Source of the DNA: Isoetes taiwanensis
Taxonomy: Eukaryota; Streptophyta; Lycopodiopsida; Isoetales; Isoetaceae
Assembly (NCBI GenBank): GCA_021234155.1
Contig: JAJEKV010000065.1
Span: 6,452,446-6,516,445 of the forward strand
Direction of reading: 5' to 3'
DNA length: 64,000 bases
Part shown: positions 46,856 through 57,642 of the stretch, in pieces
Layout of the letters: the number at the start of each line of letters is the position of its first letter
Position numbering within the stretch: position 1 is the stretch's first letter
Program-made: the position numbers and the translations under genes
Notes under the pieces: model-generated
Database searches by the model: none
The model's input: only the letters and a program-made list of their open reading frames with translations
What the model was told of the DNA's origin: nothing

Positions 46856-47920
46856 GTGGGGATCCCGGAGGAAGGAATCACGACCGGAGGTGGTGATCCC
46901 GGAGGCGGGGATAACGAAAGCGATATCGATCGGCCGATATCGCCCCACGGTGGTGATCCGGGAGGGGATAACGCGCCGATATATCGGTCCGCCGATATCG
47001 GCCTTCGGTGGGTGATCCCGGAGGAAGGAATCACGTCCGGCGGTGTCGGTGATCCCGGAGGCCGGGATCACCACACCTGATCCCATCCTCCGGGATCACC
47101 AGCAGGCGGACGGGATTAAATTGATAACCCTAGAACCATTGTACCTTAGGGGGAGAAAAAAAAAATAAAAAATGAATCCGTCCGAACGCCTGCTGGTGAT
47201 CCCGGAGGTGGGGATCACCACACGTGATCCCATCCTCCGGGATCACCAACAAGGACGGGATTAAAATGATAACCCAGAACCATTGCGTTGGGAAAAAAAT
47301 TAAAAAATATCCCGTCCCGCTGCTTTGGGGAGTGGGGAGGTGGGGATCACCACACTGATCCCCACCTCCAGGGATCGCGAAAGCAAATGGACGGGATCAT
47401 TTTTAATTTTTCTACCTAAGAATACAATGGTTCTAGGGTTATCAATTTTTTTCACCCAAGGTACAATGGTTCTAGGGTTATCATTTTAATCCCGTCACTG
47501 GGCTGGTGATCCGGAGGATGGGATCGCAATGATTCTAGGGTTATCAATTTAATCCCGCCCCGCTTTCGCTGCGATGAAGGAGGTGGGGATCACCCACACG
47601 TGATCCCATCCTCCGGGATCACCAAAGCGGGCCGGGATTAAAATGATAACCCTAGAACCATTGTACCTAGGTGAAAAAAAAAAAAAATAATCCCGTCATT
47701 GGCGGGTGATCCCGGGAGGTCATATCCTCCGGGATCACCAACAGCAACGGATTAAATTGATAACCCTAGAACCATTGTACCTTAGGTGAAAAAATTAAAA
47801 ATAATTCGTCCTGCTGCCGTGATCCTGGGAGGTGGGGATCACCACACGTGATCCCATGCTCCGGGATCACCAGCAGGCGGACGGGATTAAAATGATAACC
47901 TTAGAACCATGATACCTTGG
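46856..47920. repeat. Hairpin modules, cluster 3, both orientations of spacer
   Basis: Repeated GGTGATCCCGGAGG / CCTCCGGGATCACC modules. The part to 47050 is like the TIR (CCGATATCGG words). From 47080 on, modules alternate with a 55-60-bp spacer of the type GATAACCCTAGAACCATTGT plus an A run. Near 47400-47490 the spacer occurs in reverse orientation (CAATGGTTCTAGGGTTATCA). Many modules are damaged at the GCAGGCGG part. Confidence 0.9.
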
Positions 47921-48059
47921 GGGGGAACATTTACCATTACATAACATTTACCATTTACCATTACCTTAGAACATTTAAACATTACATTTAGTGATATTCA
48001 TTGAAAGATTGAGAAATAAAAGTCATGTTCTGATTCTGAGAGTCATGTTTCAGGTCCCG

Positions 48060-51000
48060 AAATTTGGGAATCATGGTGCCTTGCATGAAGCCTCCATCTG
48101 AAGTTCCTTCCAACTCTTCCTTGCTTTCTTCACCTTATGTTTTCCAAGTTCTATAACAGGCTTCAGCCGTGACAAGCTAGTACCACAATTCACCTCCAAG
48201 GTAAGTTCAGGTAGAGTTGACATATTAGTCCTCGTGCCAACTATGTCATCCATCTTCTCAAGTCTAAAGTCGAGCTGCCTCATGAGAGAATCAGTTGCAA
48301 CTAAAATGTTAGGATCTTTTTGAGCCCTAGACATCACTCTAGCAATTACCGCCTCCAAGGAGGCCTCGAGTCTTGTTCAAGTCCACTTGACCGCTTGTTT
48401 GCAAGGAGACTCTTCCCTAGGCGTACTATCTCAAGCACCTCCAGATCCCCCGGTCTCCACAACTCTCTCTTGCACGGCCCAGATTGCTTGTGGTGGTCCA
48501 TGCCCCACCTATTGTCCCATATTGGGAACCCAACACTGTAAGAGATCTTGATCCCTGTAATTGCCAAGCATTTGCATAACTTTCACCACGATGCTTACAT
48601 AGATTACCCTTGGCTCCCCAAGGGCAATCACAAATGCCCAATTCTTGTGTGCTCCAGCAACAAAGTACGGACCCCCTGTCCAAGAGTCTTTCGGTTTGCA
48701 CTTCAGCCCTCGCCCTCCTCGAAGTTGGTAATTGTGACTTGTTCGTCGGCATTCTCCGAAGCGCCTCTAATTGCGCACTCTACTATTTGTTCTGTGAGGT
48801 GTTCACTACAAATCCATGTTCCTTCATAGACCTAGAACATAGCTATATATCAACCATTTGCAAGGTAAATTTGCAAGGTAAATAGTGATATGTAAATGTT
48901 ACCTCATATAAGCCATGTGTCTCCACATTGTTAGTGAGAATGTAGAGCAACCGGTCAATTCTCTCCTGCCTCGAAGTGCACGTTTACATATGCCTAGAAA
49001 CAACTTAAGGGCAGCATGCCATGCCTCTATGGCAGCATTGGTCTCTTGATTGGAGTGCATGTACATTCTTGTAGCCAATACCCATTCACCGGATGTTCTT
49101 AGTCCACTCCTTACTCATGTAGGCCGACAATTTAGGGGTATTGGGGATACTTCCTCACCAACTCTTCCAATCTCTTGATAGCCTCTTTCCTACTTGGCTT
49201 CCATTTTCGGGACCATACTCATTGTCCCCTCGGGACCCTCTGTCTTGTACATTATATTCCCTAGCTCCTTGAACATTTCATTTCTATGCACCTTACTCCT
49301 TACATTTTTGCTTAGCCACTTAATCAGGCTCTTCTCACATGCCAAATGCATATTTGCACAGGCACGTTTGGGAAAACCTACAAGTGTTAGTGTTAGAAAG
49401 TATGCAAGAAAGTATAACTTGGGGGAAAATTGCGGACATCACTTACATTTTTACCGCCTTAATTTCGACGATCGGCATCGTCGGTTATGATGCAAGAAGG
49501 GTGCCGATGGGATCATCCGGCATAATGAATCCTTTAGTGCTTTCAACCACTTAGTTATAGCCCTACTTTTTTGAGAATTGGTTATGACATATGCCAATGG
49601 CATGCCATTGCAATGGTCATCGAAGGCAATGAGTGTAAAAAGATAGTACCTGCATAATTGAAACCAATAGCTGTCATTGCATCTTGAATTTTAAACCAAT
49701 AGATGTCATTGCATGATTGAAACCAACTGCTATAGCCATTTTAAAGTGACTATGGAAAAAGATCTAGAATGGAAATGAACTCTTAGAGTGTACCTCTTGT
49801 CATTAGTTTTGAAGGTTGCATCCATGCAAATGGCCCTATTCTTTCCAAATTTCAGCATTGCCTCTCTTTGGATTGGAGTCATCACTCCCAATTGGAGCGA
49901 TGTCACCATGTTCATACAAAAACGGACTCTAGATGTTGTTGCATCCACATGTTGATGCTAGTGGGAAGGTCTTCATGTAGCTTCCAAGTGTTTCTAACAA
50001 CACTCTTCTCAATGTTGTAAACATCCAGAATCTTGACATGTCATCCCTACACAAACTATCCTTGCCATGCACATCTACTTTAAATCTCCACCTCTCCTCG
50101 TGCATGTTCATGCTTGCCACTTGGGGTGTGCCAATGCCGCGAGCTTTTCTCTAACCCATTCCCTCAATTCTGTGAGATCCACGGTGCTAGCTTGAATCTG
50201 ATACCTTTTCTCTCGTCAACAAATTTACCATGGCAAGGCTCACCTTGGAGATTTCTATGCTCAAACCCATAATAAGTAGCTTGGCATTACGGGAGAAGGT
50301 AGAGTTGCCTAATGGTAAAATGGCATTGGCCCCTCGCACACTCTCACCCCTCTCAACTCTTTTCTGCGTGTGCCAGGTTGGCGTAGTCCATCGGCAACCA
50401 CGTGAGTGTTCAAAGTCTTGTCTGAGGGACCATATGTGCACCGGTACCTATTTTGAGTGTTCAAAATTAGTGCATGAAAGTAGTGCATGTACATCTAAGA
50501 ATTAAATATACTTCTGCTACAATGTTTTCTACTACATAAACAACAACAACGATAAACTAGAGGATAGGGTTTTTAAATACATACCTTTTCATAGTCAAAT
50601 AAGAATCTGGTTGGCCTCTTTAGCACCCTCTCGGGATTGGAACTCCTTAAGTAGAAGGCTGCGGTGCCACACAATTTCTTTGCTCTCAAGAATGAAGTCT
50701 TCAACCCGGTTTGTTGGGAGGTAGCTTGAGGTCCACACAAGCATTTCTCCACCTCCCCTGCGGAAGGAACTTGGTGCTCTTACGGAAACCCGGTCAATAG
50801 TTCTTTGTGGTGAAAATGCCATTAGGGGTGACTCCACATGTATTTGACGCTTGCTGGGAATGGCGAAAGGGAACTTCGGATATCGTTTTTACCTCCTAAA
50901 ATGATCTTAGCGGATAAATACGTACTATCTTCTCCTCCAGCCCCAAGCGTCCATAGGCGCAAGGGGCGCTTGAACATCCGTGCATTGCATATGCGGCGTA

Positions 51001-51170
51001 TGAGAGAAATTCGGAAGACAAATGTCGATCGGAGGTGGTTTTACGGCGTCAGTGTCGGTCGGGATGGTTGGTCCCGTGCATGGGCTGGCATGTTCAAAAC
51101 TGGTCATACGATCATTCCGCCTGGCCCTTGGTCGATTTTCATGCAAATCGTGCGTGGGGATCGGAGGAAG
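48060..51170 (-). pseudogene. MULE transposase, left copy
   Basis: Same gene as the right copy, read right to left. It has the first catalytic Asp in RAICMDATFKTNDKRYTL (codon 49820), a damaged second-Asp region (near 49440-49500, where TCAGCATCAGCATCGTCAG is read with CG and CGG instead of CAG), and a SWIM zinc finger LGICDCPWGAKGNLCKH (about 48590-48660). A downstream segment runs to PELTLEVNCGTSLSRLKPV near 48220. There are several frame breaks. It would catalyse cut-and-paste transposition if intact. Confidence 0.82.
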
Positions 51171-52130
51171 GAATCCACGCCAGGAGGTGGTGATCGAGGC
51201 GGGGATAACGAGGCCGGATCGGATCGCTGATCTCGGCCCCCGGTGGGATCCCCGGGGGGATATAGCGGCCGATATCGGTCCGCCCGATATCGACCTTGGT
51301 GGGTGATCCGGAGGAAGGAATCCGTCCGGCGGTGTCGGTGATCCGGGCCGGGATCACCACACTGATCCCATCCTCCGGGATCACCCCGGCGGACGGGGAT
51401 TAAATTGATAACCCTAGAACCATTGTACCTTGGGGGAAAAAAAAAATAAAAATGAATCCGTCGCTGTTTGGTGATCCGGAGGTGGGGATCACCCTGCGTG
51501 ATCCCATCCTCGGGATCACCGGCGGGACGGGATTAAAATGATAACCTTAGAACCATTATGCGTTGGGAAAAAAAATTAAAAAATAATCGTCCTTCTTTGG
51601 GGATCCGGGAGGTGGGGATCACCACACCCCCCCCACCTCAGGGATCATAACGGAAGATGACGGGATTATTTTTAATTTTTTTCTACCTAAGGTACAATGG
51701 TTCTAGGGTTATCAAATTTTTTTTCACCTAAGGTACAATGGTTCTAGGGTTATCAATTTAATCCCGTCCCTGCTCGTGATCCCGGAGGTGGGGATCACCA
51801 CCGTGATCCCATCCTCGGGATCACCCGGCAGCCGGGCCGGGATTAAAATGATAACCCTAGAACCATTGTACCTTAGGTGAAAAAAAATAAAAAATAATCC
51901 GTCGCTTCTTTGGTGATCCGGAGGTCATATCCTCGGGATCACCAACGAGGACGGGGATTAAATTGATAACCCTAGAACCATTGTACCTTAGGTGAAAAAA
52001 AATAAAAAATAATCCCGTCCTTTGCCGTGATCGGGAGGTGGGGATCACCACACGTGATCCCATGCTCCGGGATCACCAGCAGGCGGACGGGATTAAAATG
52101 ATAACCTTAGAACCATGATACCTTGGGGGG
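51171..52130. repeat. Hairpin modules, cluster 4
   Basis: Collinear with cluster 3: TIR-like words with CCGATATCGG (51260-51300), then repeated GATCCGGAGGTGGGGATCACC modules with A-run spacers in both orientations, ending at CCTTGGGGGGGAACATTTAC (52120), the same end as 47923. Modules here are more damaged than in cluster 1. Confidence 0.9.
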
Positions 52131-52279
52131 GAACATTTACCATTACATAACATTTACCATTTACCATTACCTTAGAACATTTAAACATTACATTTAGTGA
52201 TATTCATTGAAAGATTGAGAAATAAAAGTCATGTTACGATTAACGGGAGTCATGTTTGAGTCGAGAAATTTGGGAATCA

Positions 52280-55200
52280 TGGTGCCTTGCATGAAGCCTC
52301 CATCGAAGTTCCTTCCAACTCTTCCTTGCTTTCTTCACCTTATGTTTTCCAAGTTCTATATGAGGGCTTCAGTAGGTGACAAGCTAGTACCACAATTCAC
52401 CTCCAAGGTAAAGTTGGGGGGGAGTTGACATATTAGTCCTCGTGCCAACTATGTCATCCATCTTCTCAAGTCTAAAGTCGAGCTGCCTCATGAGAGAATG
52501 GGTTGCAACTAAAATGTTAGGATCTTTTGAGCCCTAGACATCACTCTAATAATTACCGCCTCCAAGGAGGCTGAGTCTTGTTCAAGTCCACTTGTTTGCT
52601 TGTTTGCAAGGGAGACTCTTCCCCTAGGCGTACTATCTCAAGCACCTCAGATCCCGGTCTCCACAACTCTCTTGCGGCGGCCATTATTGCTTGGTGGTCC
52701 ATGCCCCACCTATTGTCCCATATTGGGAACCCAACACCTGTAAGAGATCTTGATCCCTGTAATTGCCAAGCATTTGCATAACTTTCACCTGATGCTTACA
52801 TAGATTACCCTTGGCTCCCCAAGGGCAATCACAACATGCCCAATTCTTGTGTGCTCCAGCAACAAAGTACGGGCCCTGTCCAAGAGTGCATTTCGGTTTG
52901 CACTTCAGCCCTCGCCCTCCTCGAAGTTGGTAATTGTGACTTGTTCGCCGGCAATTCAAAAGCGCCTCTAATGCGCACTCTACTATTTGTTCTGTGAGGT
53001 GTTCACTACAAATCCATGTTCCTTCATAGACCTAGAACATAGCTATATATCAACCATTTGCAAGGTAAATTTGCAAGGTAAATAGTGATATGTAAATGTT
53101 ACCTCATATAAGCCATGTGTGTCTCCACATTGTTAGTGAGAATGTAGAGCAACCAGTCAATTCTCCTGCCTCGAAGTGCACGTTTACATATGCCTAGGCG
53201 CAACTTAAGGGAGCTGACATGCCATGCCTCTATGGCGGCATTGGTCTCTTGATTGGAGTGCATGTACATTCTTGTAGCCAATACCCATTCACGGATGTTC
53301 TTAGTCCACTCCTTACTCATGTAGGCGACAATTTAGGGTATTGAGGATACTTCCTCACCAACTCTTCCAATCTCTTGATAGCCTCTTTCCTAACTGACTT
53401 CCACTGTACTCGGGACCATACTCATTGTCCCCTCTGAGGACCCTCTGTCTTGTACATTATATTCCCTAGCTCCTTGAACATTTCATTTCTATGCACCTTA
53501 CTCCTTACATTTTTTGCTTAGCCACTTAATCGGGCTCTTCTCACATGCCAAATGCATATTTGCGAACACGTTTGGGAAAACCTACAAGTGTTAGTGTTAG
53601 AAAGTATGCAAGAAAGTATAACTTGGGGGAAAATTGCCAGACATCACTTACATTTTTTACCGCCTTAATTTCAGCATCAGCATCGTCAGTTATGATGCAA
53701 GAAGGGTGCCAGTCCGGATCATCCTGGCATAATGAATCCTTTAGTGCTTTCAACCACTTAGTTATAGCCCTACTTTTTTGAGAATTGGTTATGACATATG
53801 CCAATGGCATGCCATTGCAATGGTCATCGAAGGCAATGAGTGTAAAAGATAGTACCGCATAATTGAAACCAATATAGCTGTCATTGCATCTTGAATTTTA
53901 AACCAATAGATGTCATTGCATGATTGAAACCAACTGCTATAGCCATTTTAAAGTGACTATGGAAAAGATCTAGAATGGAAATGAACTCTTAGAGTGTACC
54001 TCTTGTCATTAGTTTTGAAGGTTGCATCCATGCAAATGGCCCTATTCTTTCCAAATTTCAGCATTGCCTCTCTTTGGATTGGAGTCATCACTCCCAATTG
54101 GAACGTGTCACCATGTTCATACAAGAACACGGACTCTAGATGTTGTTGCATCCACATGTTGATGCTAGTGGGAAGGTCTTCATGTAGCTTCCAAGTGTTT
54201 CTAACAACACTCTTCTCAATGTTGTAAACATCCCGAATCTTCAGCATGTCATCCCTACACAAACTATCCTTGCCATGCACATCTACTTTAAATCTCCACC
54301 TCTCCTCGTGGTGTGCCAATGCACGAGCTTTTCTCTAACCCATTCCCTCAATTCCTGTGAGATCCACGGTGCTAGCTTGAATCTGATACCTTTCTCTACG
54401 TCAACAAATTTACCATGGCAAGGCTCACCTTGGAGATTTCTATGCTCAAACCCATAATAAGTAACTTGAGAGCATTCTGGGAGAAGGTAGAGTTGCCTAA
54501 TGGTAAAATGGCATTGGCAGCCCCTACGCACACTCTCACCCCTCTCAACTCTTTTCCTGCGTGCGCCAGGTTGACGTGGTCCATCAGCAACCACGTGAGT
54601 GTTCAAAGTCTTGTCCTGGGGACCATATGTGCACCAGTACCTATTTTGAGTGTTCAAAATTAGTGCATGAAAGTAGTGCATGTACATCTAAGAATTAAAT
54701 ATACTTCTGCTACAATGTTTTCTACTACATAAACAACAACAACAGTAAACTAGAGGATAGGGTTTTTTAAATACATACCTTTTCATAGTCAAATAAGAAT
54801 CCCTGGTTGGCCTCTTTAGCACCCTCTCGGGATTGGAACTCCTTAAGTAGAAGGCGACGGTGCCACACAATTTCTTTGCTCTCCAAGAATGAAGTCTTCA
54901 ACCGGGGTTTGTTGGGAGGTAGCAGTCCACACAAGCATTTCTCCACCTCCCCTCGCATGTAAGGAACTTGGTGCTCTTCTCGAAACCAAGTGTAGGTTGT
55001 TGTGGTTAAAAATGCCATTAGGGGTGACTCCACATGTATTTCAAAGACGCAAATTGGAATGGCTAGAAAGGGAACTCAGATATAATGTTTTTACCTCCTA
55101 AAAATGATCTTAAGCAGATAAATACCTGTATATCTTCTCCTCCAGCCCCCAAACGCCCATAGTCGCAAGGCCGCTTCAACATCCGTCAGGCGTGCAAAGC

Positions 55201-55370
55201 AGCCAGCTGGTGGAGAAATTCGAAGACAAATGTGCGATCCCGAGGGTGGTTTCGACGCCCCGTGTCCGTGACGGGATGGTTGGTCCGCATGGGTCGACAT
55301 GTTCAAAACCGGTCGCGACGATCATTCCATCGGCCACCGGGCGATTTTCATGCAAATCGCATCGGGGATC
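52280..55370 (-). pseudogene. MULE transposase with SWIM zinc finger, right copy (best preserved)
   Basis: Transposase of the RNase H-like DDE type. From right to left: an N-terminal exon with EEHQVPYMRGEVEKCLCG and FLESKEIVWHR (54790-55030) and an intron (about 54715-54782). Next come a Cys/His region RRGCQCHFTIRQLYLLPECS (about 54500-54560) and VMTPIQREAMLKFGKNRAIC + MDATFKTNDKRYT with the first Asp (codon 54026). MPLAYVITNSQKSRAITKWL and CIITDDADAEIKAV hold the second Asp pair (53682-53687). Then come REWVLATRMYMHSNQETNAA (53250-53300) and the SWIM finger CCDCPWGAKGNLCKH (about 52790-52850). The intron-exon structure is only partly resolved, and some frame breaks remain. It lies next to the right TIR and presumably reads inward from it. 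Confidence 0.87.
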
Positions 55371-55519
55371 CTTGAGGAAGGAATCACGACGGAGGTGGTG
55401 GTCCCCCGGAGGCGGATAACGAGGCTGATATCGGATCGCCGTCATCGCCCCACCTGCAGGTGATCCCCGAGGGGATAACGCGGCCGACATCGGTCCGCCG
55501 ATATCGGCCGGGTGGGTGA

Positions 55520-55994
55520 TCCCGAGGAAGGAATCACGTCCGGCGGTGTCGCGGATCCCCGAGGTCGGGATTTCACCGTCCTCGATGCCGGCCCGAAGCC
55601 GGTTATGGTGGTGATCCCGAGGCCGATCGTGGCGAGGACGGGGTGGTCGAGCATCGGGCCACGCCGATGGCTTATCCCGTGAGGAGGGGATCACACCCAC
55701 GGCTGATATCGGGGCGCGGTTATCGGCCAGGGCTTGGTGATCCCGGAGGGCGGGATCAGGCGTCGGTGATCCCGGAGGGCGGGATCAGGCGTTGGTGATA
55801 CCGGAGGCGGAGAACACCACGGACGGCCCGGATGTGTCGCGTGGCCGGATGGCCCAGATGGCGCGTGACCCCTCACGCAGTCCGCAGTACGGCCAAACGG
55901 GGTCCGGAAACGGATCTCCGCTGAGCTCCTGGCGGTGATACCGAGGACGGTTTTACCCCGGATCCCCGAAACCAGGGTAAGACTATCCTGAGCC
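55520..55994. repeat. Right terminal inverted repeat of the MULE
   Basis: Reverse complement of 40662-41125, ending GGTAAGACTATCCTGAGCC at 55994. Inside are repeated GTGATCCCGGAGGGCGGGAT units (55738-55800). The word CTCAGGATAG here corresponds to TTGAAGGATAG at the left end, a CAG-site difference. Confidence 0.87.
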
Positions 55995-56003
55995 AAATTT
56001 CGA
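55995..56003. repeat. Right target-site duplication of the MULE
   Basis: AAATTTCGA, identical to 40653-40661. Confidence 0.85.
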
Positions 56004-56308
56004 ACCCTGCTGGAACTTTCTTTGTGGCATTGCCACAGAAAGAGAGCATTTTTAACGTCTAGTCAACTATTTAGGGTTTGATTCCTATTCTGAATTAGGG
56101 CAGACTGTTTCTTTCCTGTGTGCCTTCCTTTTCCTTCAAGTTAAGGCTATGGCCGCCTCCGGTCTCTAAATGCCTTTCATCTTTAGCCGGACGCATCTGC
56201 AGATCTCCCAATACTTATTTCGTGGAAGTTCGATGGACAGGTAGAAGGTGTGTATCTTTTTCTTCCCGTTTTAGTGTGCTTTCAAATCTGTTAGGGTGTA
56301 AAAAAAAC

Positions 56309-57642
56309 ATGGGTAAAAAAAAGGCACGAAGCAACAAGGGTAAGACTGCTGGAGATGAGGAAGATAACCAAGCTCAGGAGCCTGTACCACAGGATGAAGT
56401 TTCTACCGAAGAGGAAGAATCAAGACGTATGATGTTTATTGAAAAAAAGGCCAGGAGCTGGCTGTAGAGAAGCAGCATCTGTTTTGGGGAAACTCAGCCT
56501 GTTGGGCAGTACAAGGATAGGGAAAAGAAGGATCTGGTTGAGGGCCCCATTGAACCTCCACAGGAGCTATCTGAGGTTAGACAGGAGCCTTATAATCTGC
56601 CCAGTAATTATGAATGGTGCACTTGTGATGTGAACTCAGACGAGACAATGAAGGAGGTGTATATGCTTTTAACAAATAATTATGTTGAAGATGATGATAA
56701 CATGTTCAGATTTGATTACTCTGTGGAGTTTCTGAGATGGGCTCTCAGACCACCTGGTTATTTTCCTGAGTGGCATATTGGAGTGAGAGCTAAGAGTTCC
56801 AAAAAACTTGTTGCTTTTATCACTGGCGTTCCCTGCGAATATTGAGGGCACGCCAGAATATTGTGCTAATGGCAGAGATCAATTTCTTATGTGTCCACAA
56901 GAAGTTGAGATCCAAGAGGCTTGCTCCTGTTATGATTATGGAAGTTACCAGGAGGGTTCACCTGAGGAATATATGGCAAGCCGCATATACTGCTGGTGTG
57001 GTATTGCCAACCCCCATTGCCACATGCCAATATTGGCATCGCTCATTAAATCCCAAAAAACTTATAGATGTTGGCTTCTCACGATTAGGGGCTAGGTTGA
57101 CAATGAGTAGGACCATCAAGCTTTACAGGCTTCCTGAGGATACAGCCACACCAGGTTTTCGATCAATGGAGAGACGGGATGTTTCTGCTGTTACACGATT
57201 GTTGCAGAATTATCTTTCTCAATTTGCTGTTGCACCTCATTTTACTGAGAATGATGTGGAATATTGGCTCCTTCCTATTGAGAATGTAGTTGATAGTTAT
57301 GTTGTTGAGAATCCAGAGACACATGAAATTACTGATTTCTGCAGTTTTTACACTCTTCCATCGACAGTAATTGGTAATGAGCATTACTCTATGCTCAAGG
57401 CTGCATATTCTTACTACAATGTAGCTGTTTCTACCTCTTTATGTCAGCTAATGAATGATGCTCTAATCATGGCAAAAAGAAAGGATTATGATGTTTTCAA
57501 TGCACTCGATATAATGCAAAACGAGAAATTTTTGAAGGAGCTGAAATTTGGCCCAGGTGATGGACATCTTCATTACTACCTCTACAACTATCGGATCAAC
57601 GCTGCCTTGAAGCCTTCAGAATTAGGACTTGTCCTCCTCTAA
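56309..57642 (+). pseudogene. NMT1: Glycylpeptide N-tetradecanoyltransferase (NMT), frameshifted intronless copy
   Basis: NMT transfers myristate from myristoyl-CoA to N-terminal glycines of proteins at the cytosolic face. The start MGKKKARSNKGK (56309) gives the usual Lys-rich ribosome-binding tail. It is followed by EPYNLPSNYEWCTCDVNSDE, RWALRPPGYFPEWHIGVRAK and, in another frame, EINFLCVHKKLRSKRLAPVM (acyl-CoA binding), TRRVHLRNIWQAAYTAGVVL, TDFCSFYTLPSTVIGN, FGPGDGHLHYYLYNYRI and the C-terminal ELGLVLL, whose carboxylate is catalytic in the family. Length (about 440 codons) is normal. Indels near 56445, 56490 and 56831 break the first half; the second half (from 56842) is one clean frame. 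A retrocopy is likely, but the gene could be intact if the indels are consensus errors. The large MULE ends 314 bp upstream. Confidence 0.9.

Larger units (their letters stand above)
40662..55994. mobile_element. Giant Mutator-like element carrying a Ulp1-type protease
   Basis: A 15.3-kb element bounded by AAATTTCGA direct repeats and by long inverted repeats. The left end GGTTTGAAGGATAGTCTTACC (40662) matches the reverse complement of the right end GGCTCAGGATAGTCTTACC (55994 inward). Inverted similarity extends about 0.5 kb on each side, for example TCCGTTT(AA/CC)GGACCCCGTTTGGCCGT. Inside are a MULE transposase with SWIM zinc finger (minus strand; two copies plus a 5' fragment), a five-exon Ulp1/C48 cysteine protease (plus), a small additional gene (plus) and dense hairpin-module arrays. 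MULEs carrying Ulp1-like peptidases are known in plants (the Kaonashi group of Arabidopsis); this looks like a large relative. Autonomy is uncertain because the transposase frames are broken in places. Confidence 0.88.

Noticed and set aside
44218-52130. Regular hairpin-plus-spacer array suggestive of CRISPR
   Set aside because: Spacers are the same sequence each time, not unique, and the setting is a plant transposon.
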